DNA from: Liolophura sinensis
Taxonomy: Eukaryota > Mollusca > Polyplacophora > Chitonida > Chitonidae
Assembly: GCF_032854445.1 (NCBI RefSeq)
Contig: NC_088295.1
Span: 76,660,028-76,724,027, forward strand
Direction of reading: 5' to 3'
Length of the DNA: 64,000 bases
Positions 11,214 through 24,000 of this stretch are shown in pieces; within the stretch, counting starts at the first letter, position 1; the number at the start of each line of letters is the position of its first letter. A program made the translations under genes and the position numbers. Below the pieces are notes generated by a model. It was not told where the DNA came from. It saw only the letters and a list, made by a program, of their open reading frames with translations, and searched no databases.

Positions 11214-13504
11214 CTAAGTAAGAGATGTGTAAGCATCCATGTTTATGACTGCACATCAGCCTGGTGCCTTTATGATCATATCGTACCTGAAATACTTATA
11301 TTTGTATTCAATTTGAACATTATTTCAACTTTAAAACTTAGATTGAATATCATGCATAAAATACCGACTGTCTTCCCTTCATCACCGAAAACTTCTGCCT
11401 GATTCTCCATTACATCTTTCTGATTGTATTTACAATTTATATAATAGCTTCTTACATAGTCTGGTTGTAGTTTTTTAGGTTGATTATTAAAATGGGTCTT
11501 GCAATCATCGATTTGGGAGGTGCGATCGTGGTATACGTATGGTATACGAATGTCGGACCGCATTTTTATTTTGGCCCAAGCCACATACGGTAATCAGCCG
11601 CTATTAACCAAACTAAAACTAACCAAACTAAAACTAACCTGAGTGCTTAGCTGATAAGTCGTCAATGCCGGAGTCAGAAATTCTATTTTCATGACGTTTA
11701 TTTAAATGACAATAAATCGGTGAAAGATAATGCCAAAATATTCAAATACATAAAACATATAACTTTAGAAAATATTATCAGCTAACAATAATATGTATCT
11801 AGCCGAGTTCTACCTGGACAATATTTGTATTTACATAAGGACTATATTATTTTTATTTATAAAACCAACCATTCCGAAAGAAACATTCGTGCAAAACACC
11901 TGAAGCTGGCCCTTTCACACCAAAGTTAAGCAAAATGCGCATTCAATACCATGTTTTGTATCAGTTCATGATCTGTCCATATAACTATCAAACAATATCA
12001 GTCAGATGTAAATAAATGAATTATATTAATAACAGAGTAGAGCTGAAATAATAAAGAGTATTATCAGCAGTCTTTGTAACTGTTCATGTGTTGTCAATCA
12101 CGTTACACGAAAATGTAAAATGTGAATATATAGTAGTCAATCAAATCGGATTATGATTGTGCCCATACGAAACATGTAGCTCATTCTTATTCTAAGTAAT
12201 ATAAAAATGAATAAAGCCTATTGGACCATGTTATAAGGTTAGTAAGTGTAATGTCAGTGAGAAATCATCTGAGCAGGGTCATATGAAATTAGCTGATGCT
12301 CAAAACAATATTTGTTTATTTATTTATTGGTTTATTTATTTATGTATTTATATATTTACTTGCTGTCGATGACTTAATATATGTACAATAATTTTACTTA
12401 TATAATGGTGTTCAGGTAATGTGGGATGAACCTGAGTTCCCGGATAACCACCGGCATTGGCAAGGCACGGACAAACTTTTCCCCGATTGACGTACAAATT
12501 GGCACACAGTATCAAATGGCCTTAACCGAGCTTAATACTCCACAAAGGGTCCTATAATGACATGGGAAGGAACCTTCACTTAGCGTGAGAATATGGAATT
12601 GTACATCTTACAACTGATCCACATCCTGCCTTCCTATTATAGAAAACAGGTCTCAGTGACTTACCTGACTGTTACATCAGCAGAACACACACTCCAGCAA
12701 ATGTTCATTGTACAAGATCAAAAAAGGGAATAAAAACCGAATTAAACTAAAGCACTGACAACTTTGTGATAAATTGTAAATGAACAGCCGAAAACTGATA
12801 AACTATCCACGTCAGGCGGAGGTCAGGCCTCGAGGAATCATAGCTAGAATCCGATCATTTACAGGAACGTAATACCGACTAAATACAACAAACATGCATG
12901 TAATGTGTTAAAATGGTAGATTTCACCAAGCACCGTGATTATAATAGAATGGTTTGGGTGGTCAGAGATGTCGAACATACCTGTACGAATTTAAACAAAA
13001 AAAAAATCCAAATCCATCACAGTTGCTGAAAAAATACGTAAATTCAACATATATGATAATTTTAGCTTAAAGATATAAAGTTGAAATCCATCACAGCTTC
13101 ATGAAAAGCACATTACAGAAATCCACAAATGGGTCTATTCTCCCAAGACGGAAATATGTAATGGTTCCTACGTTCAGACCACATGAGGCATAAACTTTTT
13201 AGATAACTTTGACTACATCAACATCACGGACATCAAAATTAGCTTGACAGTGAACTATCTACATGATTGCCGCCAAGTCAATAGGCGGTAACAAAAGGAA
13301 ACAATAAGCGTTAAAAAAATATGGTTCCGGTAAATTGTAGTCAGTGGCAAGTACATTGCAAATATTTTTGTGTGACAACGTGTACCCTTAGTTGAAACAT
13401 ATCTGATACAAAATATTACAAAAAAAACAACAGCACCAGAATCATAAGACAGATGATTTTCAGAAATAATTGTCTGTCTGAAGAGACCTGTCCTTTTAAT
13501 CAAA
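11214..13504. other. 3' flank of gene B, no gene seen
   Basis: A+T-rich. TTTA-rich simple sequence at 12309-12357 may be an old SINE tail. It should contain the 3' UTR of gene B, but I could not fix the poly(A) site. Confidence 0.45.
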
Positions 13505-15066
13505 TCATTTCAGGAATATTAAAAGCAAACATGATGCCAAGATCAGCACAGGGTTAAAAACTGCCCTCTCGCACTTTGAAATCGAGTCTCCTGTGGTTGG
13601 ATTTTGAGATGGTACAGATTGATCACTTATTGTAGTGGGAGGTACCACATCGGTACAGTTTGCTCCTTGAAACCCACTGTCACATCTACAGGAGTTAGGG
13701 CTTATACACGTTCCTTGAGACGAGCAGTTATTTACCGATGAACAAATTGGAGTCTCACACGTCGTACCAAACCATCCAGAAAAACAGTCACATTTGTTAG
13801 GACCGGAGCAATCACCGTGCCCTTGGCACATGCTGACATCGGCACAATCATACTCTCCACACTTCGGTCCTGCCCAACCTGAGTGACACCCGCATGTGTT
13901 CTGTCCAATGCAGTCCCCTCTCCCACTGCAGCTGTTAACCTTTGAGCAGTCGAAGATCATGTGACCTTGGAAAGGTTGCACATCGAGGCTGTAAACATCC
14001 GGATCTTCTTCTCGGTCGTACACGCGCGCGTAAATTTCCGATAAAACCGTTGTACCCCACCAATTATTCTCAGCATTTATTGATCCAACTAAAGAGCCAC
14101 CGGGGTGCTCCACTTCCACATACGCCTCCAACCTGGATCTGGGGTTATCGAAATTGTTATCATTCAGCCTGTATTTACCAGATTTAATTCGAACGGTGGC
14201 CAAACTAGAGTAACTTTGTGTTATGTTGTTGTGGGTAAATTCGCCAGAGAAGATTTCAGACGGCGATGATCGAAGTTCCACCACACATTCCCCAGACACA
14301 GAGTTAAATATGTTACCATCTACATGAACTTTTCTCCATTTGTCAGTTGACGCCTGTGTCTCTGATAGTTCCGCTCTGACGAGCAGCAGGCAATCTGACT
14401 GGTCTCCGCCAGCCTTGAACTCATTGTTTTCTACCTCCACACTCACGTTGTTCACTGCCCAAACGGCTACAGGTCCACCGTGCTCAAAAACGTTGTCGAC
14501 AATCGACACAGATCTGTTTTCGTTTAAAGGCCTTTGTAAACGTTGAGGAGCGATTACCTCAACCGACAATGAGCCAACGGTGTTATTCTTCATGGTATTT
14601 CCCCGTACATTTACGAATGATGGACCCAGGTTACTCTGGGTTTTAATTTTTAGTCCATCGTCGTTGTGATGATTTTCCACAATCGAATTTTCAACAATGA
14701 CACTTTGAGAAACCAGGTGATCATAACTATACTTAATATTTATTCCCGCAGACGAACTGCTGGAGATATTGACATGAACTACCTTCACAAGTCCGAACTT
14801 TGACTGAATATGAATTCCATTGTTTCCACTATTAAGCACAGTTACGTTCGCAACACCTCTGCTTCCCAAAGATTGGATTTGAACTCCATCGTATAACGAG
14901 TCCCTGATGACCGACCCTCCAAAGTCAAACTGGGCGTAGGGAGCGGTGATTACGACTCCTGTACTTTTGGTATTGGAAAGTTCCACTTCGGACATGTGGA
15001 CTTTCAGGGAATCTATTCTTAGTCCGTGTTCAGTGTCGTTTATCATCACATTCTGCAGCCGAGAAA
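13505..15066 (-). CDS. Gene B exon 23 (terminal): beta-helix module 6, three EGFs, hydrophobic C-terminus
   Basis: 520 codons plus TGA at 13505-13507. Beta-helix coils, then three EGF-like units at about 13650-13955 (HSGWAGPKC, FSGWFGTTC, DSGFQGANC), a short Ser/Thr/Pro linker, and the final stretch FNPVLILASCLLLIFLK then stop. There is no cytoplasmic tail, so the product may be GPI-anchored or held by a tail anchor. Upstream of the EGFs the first third is close to exon 16, then diverges. Confidence 0.88.
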
Positions 15067-18000
15067 CTGGAAATAGTAGAGTATGAGTTTTAGTTAGTGA
15101 AAGATTTCTTTTTTTCACTGTGATTAAACAACACTAGAGAGATTTAGAAAGGATGTGTTACACATTCTGTAACACACTCTTGCGACTACTTGTACATGTA
15201 AATGGAAAGTTGTACTGGGGTAAATGTCTAATAATTTCTCACCGAAAACATGTATTTTTAATTTTCTCAGCACAGGTCACGTCTTATATCTTCTCATGCC
15301 CGGCGATGAACGTACTACTAATCTTACGTGGAAGAAAAACATCAATATTATGAAGTCATATGACTTACAATCGTTAAGTTCACTGGATGCTCTGTCAACA
15401 CCCCCATAACACGAAACAATCACATCTTCAGCGTGGGTACACAACGTCCTGTTAACAACATCGTCGTGCGGACATTCAAGTAAAGAGTTCTCGGTTCCTA
15501 GGCACTGCAGGCCGGAGAGCCAGATCGGTCCAGAGCCCGGCTTGTTCGAAGAAAAAAATTCCACATCATCCAATTGACTGCAGAAAAAAAGGATTGTCCA
15601 AACAAATTAATAGCTTAAAAACTCATATGGTGAAACCCAGTGGATCTCAAAATCAAATTCATGCTTGTCCAATCATATATTTTTGCAATGCCCGTTTGTT
15701 TAGTTATTCGATTTTCTCTTAAACAGCATTTGATAATTTTACTTTGACCTCAAAAAGGAACCTTATAACTTATTAGAAAATAACATTAATTAAACCTCAC
15801 AATGTCACTTTAGTTTTACCAAGGATACCGCACATTCCCTGCGAGTAACACGTTTTTCGTGAGAGGAGTAGGCCTATATCATACTGACGTATATTAAAAA
15901 CTCACCTGTATCCAAACGATCTACACGCGACTATCGCATCAAGTGCATCAAAGTCCTTGGAGCATATAGTCCCATATTGTCCTTGACGGAGAATCTCTAC
16001 GCGTCCGCTTCCCCAATACTGGGAATCCATTAGACGGAGGTCATTAGCCTGGTCACGTGATGCTGCTCATAAGAAAACAACTTCTTTATTAAACGCTCAC
16101 AATAGATGAGACTGTTTTTGTTGAAAATTAAAACGTTATATGTTAGAAAATTTTATTTTTACATCCTTTTAGCATTTTTAAACAACAATTTGTAAACACT
16201 CCACATTCATAATTCTTCACTGACCACAGAATATGATTTCCATACTTACAACGTTTGAAGTAAACTCCGCGCCAAGCGTTAGATTCGGGAACAAGTCTTG
16301 CCTTTTCTCCATCAAGGCTGCCGACGCTGAGAATTCCTGTAAACGATGGAGAAACAGAGATGTTGCTAAGTTAGTAATACTAGGTCTTGTGTAAATGTCT
16401 ATTATTTAATGGACACTGACAACAATCGTTGACTCACTAAATTTATGTGCCATTTTTAAGCAGTCATTGACTTTACTGGGAAGGAACTCTCTCTGGGGAT
16501 GTCAGTCAACATGTAAGAAATTGAACCAACATGTAAAGTAGCATTATATCCGATACGAGATACACGTGCATCTCACACGTATTATTACTACCAAACAACA
16601 ACTTCATAAAGTTTGTTTTGTGCAAAAAAGTGCGAAATAGTGTAAGTCGCCAATATCACTGTTGTGGTAATGGTGAGTTATTTACCTTTGGCGTAGATTC
16701 CTGTGTTGAGTGGAAACTGAAGGGTCACACCAGGTTGAATTGTTAAAGACCCGCCTTCCCTGAATGGACGTAAAAATAACTTTGTCTCAAAAATATACAG
16801 CAAACCTCATGGCAGCTTCCGAATCATCGATAGACATGTGTACATATTTTATTCACTTAAAAAGAAATCGTGACATGAGGTGTTAACTGGCTTCATATCT
16901 ATATATTTGTACGACTTTGAAATCAAGTATTAAAATTACTTCAATCGAATTGTCAATATGACCTTTATCGACAGCGGCAAATAATGCCCATCCCCGGTTC
17001 GTACAAAAACGTATTCCATTATCCCAACCTAGTCAAACGACATACACTTGCAAAAAATATCCATAAACCCTTAAAGCACTCACTCAATGTATATGGATCT
17101 TCGAATGACAACAGACTGTGAGACAGCGACTACTCCATCTATCTTTCCTCCGTAGGCACCGTCAGTGTCGAACTGGGCAGTAGAAGGGGACAGCAGGTCT
17201 TTTGACGTGTCTGACAAACGGTATGGGAAGTATTCTACTCTTGCCAATCTCATGTCCTTTTCAAATGCACACATTCTTTCCGTTATGTTATTCAAATCGG
17301 AAGAACCCCAGTAGCACCGTTTCGCACTGAAAACATTGTCTTCTGTAAATGCAGGTACAGAGATCTCGCACTGGGCAATTGGGTTGACAAACGTGTTGTC
17401 GTCCATGACAATGCCATACGCCTGAACACAAATAGTGTTGGAAACCTGGCCGTTAGTAAAGGAATTGCCGGAAAGCTCAACATCGAACACAGCATTGCTT
17501 CCTCTGTACTCTACTACACAATACCCCGCAATATCGTCAAATATGTTACCGCTCACTCTCACTTTAAGGTCTTTAGGACTGGGTCCATCAAAATAGACTG
17601 TAGACACGGCAGCTCTTGACATGGACACATGGTTATCTTCGAACTTGATGGTGTTTTTGAAACCTGATCCTAATATCGCCTGCAAGATAGGGGAGAAGTT
17701 TTCCACAAATCTGTTGGACGTCATCGTCAAGTTGAACGCTTTTCCTGGCAGGTATTTGTTGTTCACGCTGATAAGGTAGCTGTTCCAATAGTTTCCCGTG
17801 AATGTGTTATTTACAATGTTCCATACGTTATGTGCGTTATTAACGACGCCGATGTTTATCACCGTGGAGCCGAGTAGTGCTCCCCCTGGTCCTATCAATG
17901 ACGTATTATGATTGCTGACTGAGCTGTGTTTCAGGTTAAATTCAATTTCGCCATTGTTTCCATCCCATGCATCTACTCGAATGCAATTTTCTGAATTGTC

Positions 18001-21000
18001 GTACATATCAGTGCTAGTAATGTCTAATTTGCCGGCTGGTCGTTTATTGACTAAAATTCCTCGTTTCGATTTAGAGATAACACACCTGGAAATACTCAAG
18101 TCCGAGATATTGGTGACTAGTAAGCCGTTGTCTTCATTGTACATCAGTTCACAGTCTGTAATTTTCAACGACTGTTTCGCATTGCCCAGGTTGTAGTAAA
18201 TACCAGATTTGGTGTTGTTTCTTGCTCGTAGTCCAGTCATTGAGGATACATTATGACTGGGTCCCCAAGCGAATGTAAAGCCAGACCCTGCGGAGTAGTC
18301 TGAGGTGACGTGGTCCAACTGTACATACATACCGCTTAAGAATAGCCCATGTTCCGTGTCGTTTAGCACAAGGTGCTGCATTTGAGATAGAGGACCTCCC
18401 GACGTAACATCCCTTCGGACCACTAGAAATTTCGAAAACAAATGATTAAGTCTCATGCTAATCTTTCTGTTTATTATAATATGAATATTGCTACTATTAT
18501 TATCTCTAGGAGATTTGCTTCCATGTTAACAACAATATACATGTAGGAAGAAGGCACAAGTCTCGCAAAGTCAGACGGACTATTTATGACAGATAAGCTA
18601 ATGATGATGTAAGATTTATTTATTTATTTATTTATTTGATTGTGGCGTTACGTTATCCTCAAAAATTCTACACGTGACCGTTGTATACATTATTATAAAA
18701 GAAAAGCCTCCAGTGTGTCTTACCAGCTGCCTGCTCAAACCTCACTCCTCCCCACTTCACGCCCTCTCGTTCTGGCAAGAACTTCACTGGATGAGTGGCA
18801 TTACCCATTATCATTAGTCTTCCTGCAAAAAGATTTTCAGATATAAGAATATTATTTTCAGATCCTACTAGCTGAAGATTTTTGGGTAGATGGGGAGAGA
18901 CAGACTTCGATGTAACTGTAGCTAATTTTTTTATTGTATGTGATACTGTTTGTTTCGAGTTTAACGTCGCTTTCAACAATATTTTGATCATGTCACCAGC
19001 ACGTCATTTTACATTTTCCGGGTCCATATGCCCATATACTATTATACAATGCAGTGCTAAATCCATGAAATTCGACATTTGTATACCAAAGTCGATTATG
19101 GCAAGATCCATCAAATGCTGTCCGGTTCATACTTCACGTATGTATGCCACTGGAACCCAGTACACTGACAGCGGAGGGATCGGTAGTTCGCTTACGCCCT
19201 TATGCTCAAGGCAAAAATGCAGTGCATACTCCAAGTGTTGGAGTATTGGCATCAGGCTAAACACGACCACCCGCAGGCTGCTGTCAGACCTTCCCATTTT
19301 ACGGCCGGAGAGAAAGCCAGCATGAGCTGGACTTGAACTCAGAGCTACCGTATTGGTGAGAGGCGCCTGTGCCATTACGCTGCACTAGCGCGCTAACCAA
19401 TAACCATGTTGGCAGCTTTCAAAAGCTGTTGACACATATTGTGCAAAGGCATTAAATAGAAATACATATACTTATAAAACTAAGCTTTAAAACAGTGGGG
19501 CTTCCGTGGCTAAGTCGGTTAGCGCGCTATTGCAGCGTAATGACCCAGGAGCCTCTGAATGCGGCCGCAGTGAGTTCAAGTCCAGTTCATGCTGGCTTCC
19601 TCTCCGGCCGTATGTGGGAAGGTCTGTCAGCAACATGCCAATGGTCGTGGCTTTCCACCGGGCTTTGCCCCGTTTCCACCCACCATAATGCTGGCCGCCG
19701 TCGTATAAGTGAAATATTCTTGAGTGCGGCGTAAAACACCAATCAAATAAATAAATAAATTTAAAACTGTAGTCAAAAACTAATATTTAACTGTGAATGT
19801 TAAGCTAGATCTGCTAAAACATATTTCGATTCACCTACAGTGGCTCGGACGTCAGCATATTATGGTCAGCGAAGACTTACCTTGAACCACCATAGCTAAT
19901 CCTGCTTGGAATAGCACCTCCACTCCAGCTTGCATAGTCAGACTGCCATCTACCGGGACCCTGATGTCTGATATGACCTTGTAGGGACTGCCGGATAAAC
20001 TGAGCAGTATATCTCCAGTAACCAGTCCACCTATTTCTCCGGCTGGCGTGACAAACACGGATTCAGAGCAATCGGGGCCTTTGAAGCCAGCATCACATTC
20101 GCATATGTCTGGAGTGACGCATGTTCCTTGAGACGAGCAATTCTTTACCGCAGCACAGACTGCCGTGTCACAAGCCGGCCCAGACCATCCGGTGTGACAG
20201 TCACATTTATTGGCACCGACACAGTCACCCTGCAGAAAACAGAAATTTACGGCCGAACAGTCCGGCTGGTCGCACTCAGTGCCAGTCCAACCAGAGTAAC
20301 AGCTGCAAGTGTCTTTCTCGACGCAACCTCCGTTGTTGTTGCAAGATTTGACGCCGGAGCAGTCAAAGACCGCGCCATTTCTAAAGGGTTGCACAATGAG
20401 CCTGTACAGGGATGGGTCATCTGCCTGATCGTGGACGCGTGCGGATATTTCAGACAAATCTGTAGTACCCCACCAGTTGTTCTCTGCGTGTATAACGGAG
20501 TTTGGGGCAAAACTCATAGGATTTACTTTAACTTCTATGCTTGTGTTTGGGTTGTTGAAGGAGTTATCTGTCAGATTGTACATCGAAGACCATAGCATCA
20601 AACTGGCGTCACTGGAAGAGCATTGTAAAATGTTATTGTTGACAAACTCCCCAGAAAATATTTCCGATGCAGGAGATTTCAGTTCCACAACACATTTACC
20701 TGACACAGAATTAAACGTATTACCAGCAACACGAACTTCCTTCCACGAGTCAGAATCCCTCTGGACCTCGAATAATTCAGTGGAGATGAGCAGCAGGCAA
20801 CCAAATTTGTCACCGCCTGACTTGAACTCGTTATCTTCTACCTTCACACCCACGTTATTCACAGCCCTAACAGTCACAAATCCACTGTGGGCAAAAACGT
20901 TGTCTACAATCGACAAAGATCTGTCATCATAATAAGATTTTGGCAGATGCCTTGGCGAGGCGATAGAAATATCCACTGAGCCAAACGTATTATTGTTCAT

Positions 21001-24000
21001 TGTATTGCCCCGAACGTTTACGAATGATGGACCCAGGTTACTCTGGGTTTTAATTTTTAGTCCATCGTCGTAGTGATGATTTTCCACGATCGAATGTTCA
21101 ACAATGACACTTTGAGGAACCCGGGAATCATAACCAAACATGATATTTATTCCCGCCGCTGAACTTCTCGAGACATTGACATTAGCTACCTTCACAAGTC
21201 CGAACTTTGACTGAATATGAATTCCGTTGTTTCCACTATTAAGCACAGTTACGTTAGCAACACCTCTGCTTCCCAAAGATTGGATTTGAACTCCATCGTA
21301 TAACGAGTCCCTGATGACCGACCCTCCAAAGTCAAACTGGGCGTAGGGAGCGGTGATTACGACTCCTGTACTTTTGGTATTGGAAAGTTCCACTTCGGAC
21401 ATGTGGACTTTCAGGGAATCTATTCTTAGTCCTTGTTCAGTGTCGTTTATCATCACATTCTGCAGCCGAGAAACTGGAAACAGTAGAGTATGAGTTTTAG
21501 TTAGTGAAAGATTTCTTTTTTTCACTGTGATTAAACAACACTAGAGAGATTTTAGAGAGAATGTGTTATACATTCTGTAACACACTCTTGCGACTACTTG
21601 TACATGTAAATGGAAAGTTGTAAATGTCTAATAATTTCTCACCGAAAACATGTATTTTTAATTTTCTCAGCACAGGTCACGTCTTATATCTTCTCATGCC
21701 CGGCGATGAACGTACTACTAATCTTACGTGGAAGAAAAACATCAATATTATGAAGTCATATGACTTACAGTCGTTAAGTTCACTGGATGCTCTGTCAACA
21801 CCCCCATAACACGAAACAATCACATCTTCAGCGTGGGTACACAACGTCGTGTTAACAACATCGTCGTGCGGACATTCAAGTAAAGAGTTCTCGGTTCCTA
21901 GGCACTGCAGGCCGGAGAGCCAGATCGGTCCAGAGCCCGGCTTGTTCGAAGAAACAAATTCCACATCATCCAGTTGACTGCAGAAAAAAAGGATTATCCA
22001 AACAAGTTAATAGCTTAAAAACTCATATGGTGAAACCCAATGGATCTCAAAATCAAATTCATGCTTGTCCAATCATATATTTTTGCAATGCCCGTTTGTT
22101 TAGTTATTCGATTTTCTCTTAAACAGCATTTGCTAGTTTTACTTTGACCTCAAAAATGAACTCTTATAACTTATTAGAAAATAACATTAATTAAACCTCA
22201 CAGTGTCACTTTAGTTTTACCAAGGATACCGCACATTCCCTGCGAGTAACACGTTTTTCGTGAGAAGAGTAGGCCTATATCATACTGACGTATATTAAAA
22301 ACTCGCCTGTATCCAAACGATCTACACGCGACTATCGCATCAAGTGCATCAAAGTCCTTTGAGCATATAGTCCCATATTGTCCTTGACGGAGAATCTCTA
22401 CGCGTCCGCTTCCCCAATACTGGGAATCCATTAGACGGAGGTCATTAGCCTGGTCACGTGATGCTGCTCATAAGAAAACAACTTCTTTATTAAACGCTCA
22501 CAATAGATGAGACTGTTTTTGTTGAAAATTAAAACGTTATATGTTAGAAAATTTTATTTTTACATCCTTTTAGCATTTTTAAACAACAATTTGTAAACAC
22601 TCCACATTCATAATTCTTCACTGACCACAGAATATGATTTCCATACTTACAACGTTTGAAGTAAACTCCGCGCCAAGTCGTAGATTCGGGAACAAGTCTT
22701 GCCTTTTCTCCATCAAGGCTGCCGACGCTGAGAATTCCTGTAAACGATGGAGAAACAGAGATGTTGCTAAGTTAGTAATACTAGGTCTTGTGTAAATGTC
22801 TATTGTTTAATGCACACTGACAACAATCGTTGACTCACTAAATTTATGTGCAATTTTTAAGCAGTCATTGACTTTACTGGGAAGGAACTCTCTCTGGGAA
22901 TGTCAGTCAACATGTAAGAAATTGAACCAACATGTAAAGTAGCATTACATCCGATACGAGATACACGTGCATCTCACACGTATTATTACTACCAAACAAC
23001 AACTTCATAAAGTTTGTTTTGTGCAAAAAAGTGCGAAATAGTGTAAGTCGCCAATATTACTGTTGTGGTAATGGTGAGTTATTTACCTTTGGCGTAGATT
23101 CCTGTGTTGAGTGGAAACTGAAGGGTCACACCAGGTTGAATTGTTAAAGACCCGCCTTCCCTGAATGGACGTAAAAATAACTTTGTCTCAAAAATATACA
23201 GCAAACCTCATGGCAGCTTCCGAATCATCGATAGACATGTGTACATATTTTATTCACTTAAAAAGAAATCGTGACATGAGGTGTTAACTGGCTTCATATC
23301 TATATATTTGTACGACTTTGAAATCAAGTATTAAAATTACTTCAATCGAATTGTCAATATGACCTTTATCGACAGCGGCAAATAATGCCCATCCCCGGTT
23401 CGTACAAAAACGTATTCCATTATCCCAACCTAGTCAAACGACATACACTTGCAAAAAATATCCATAAACCCTTAAAGCACTCACTCAATGTATATGGATC
23501 TTCGAATGACAACAGACTGTGAGACAGCGACTACTCCATCTATCTTTCCTCCGTAGGCACCGTCAGTGTCGAACTGGGCAGTAGAAGGGGACAGCAGGTC
23601 TTTTGACGTGTCTGACAAACGGTATGGGAAGTATTCTACTCTTGCCAATCTCATGTCCTTTTCAAATGCACACATTCTTTCCGTTATGTTATTCAGATTG
23701 GAAGAACCCCAGTAGCACCGTTTCGCACTGAAAACATTGTCTTCTGTAAATGCAGGTACAGAGATCTCGCACTGAGCAACTGGGTTCATAAACATGTTGT
23801 CGTCCATGACAATGCCATACGCCTGAACACAAATAGTGTTGAAAACCTGGCTGTTAGTAAAGGAATTGCCGGAAAGCTCAACATCGAACACAGCATTGCT
23901 TCCTCTGTACTCTACTACACAATACCCCGCAATATCGTCAAATATGTTACCGCTCACTCTCACGTTAAGGTCTTTAGGACTGGGTCCATCAAAATAGACA

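Noticed and set aside
20128-20595. 155-codon plus-strand ORF in the EGF region
   Set aside because: Antisense shadow of the EGF repeats of gene B exon 16.
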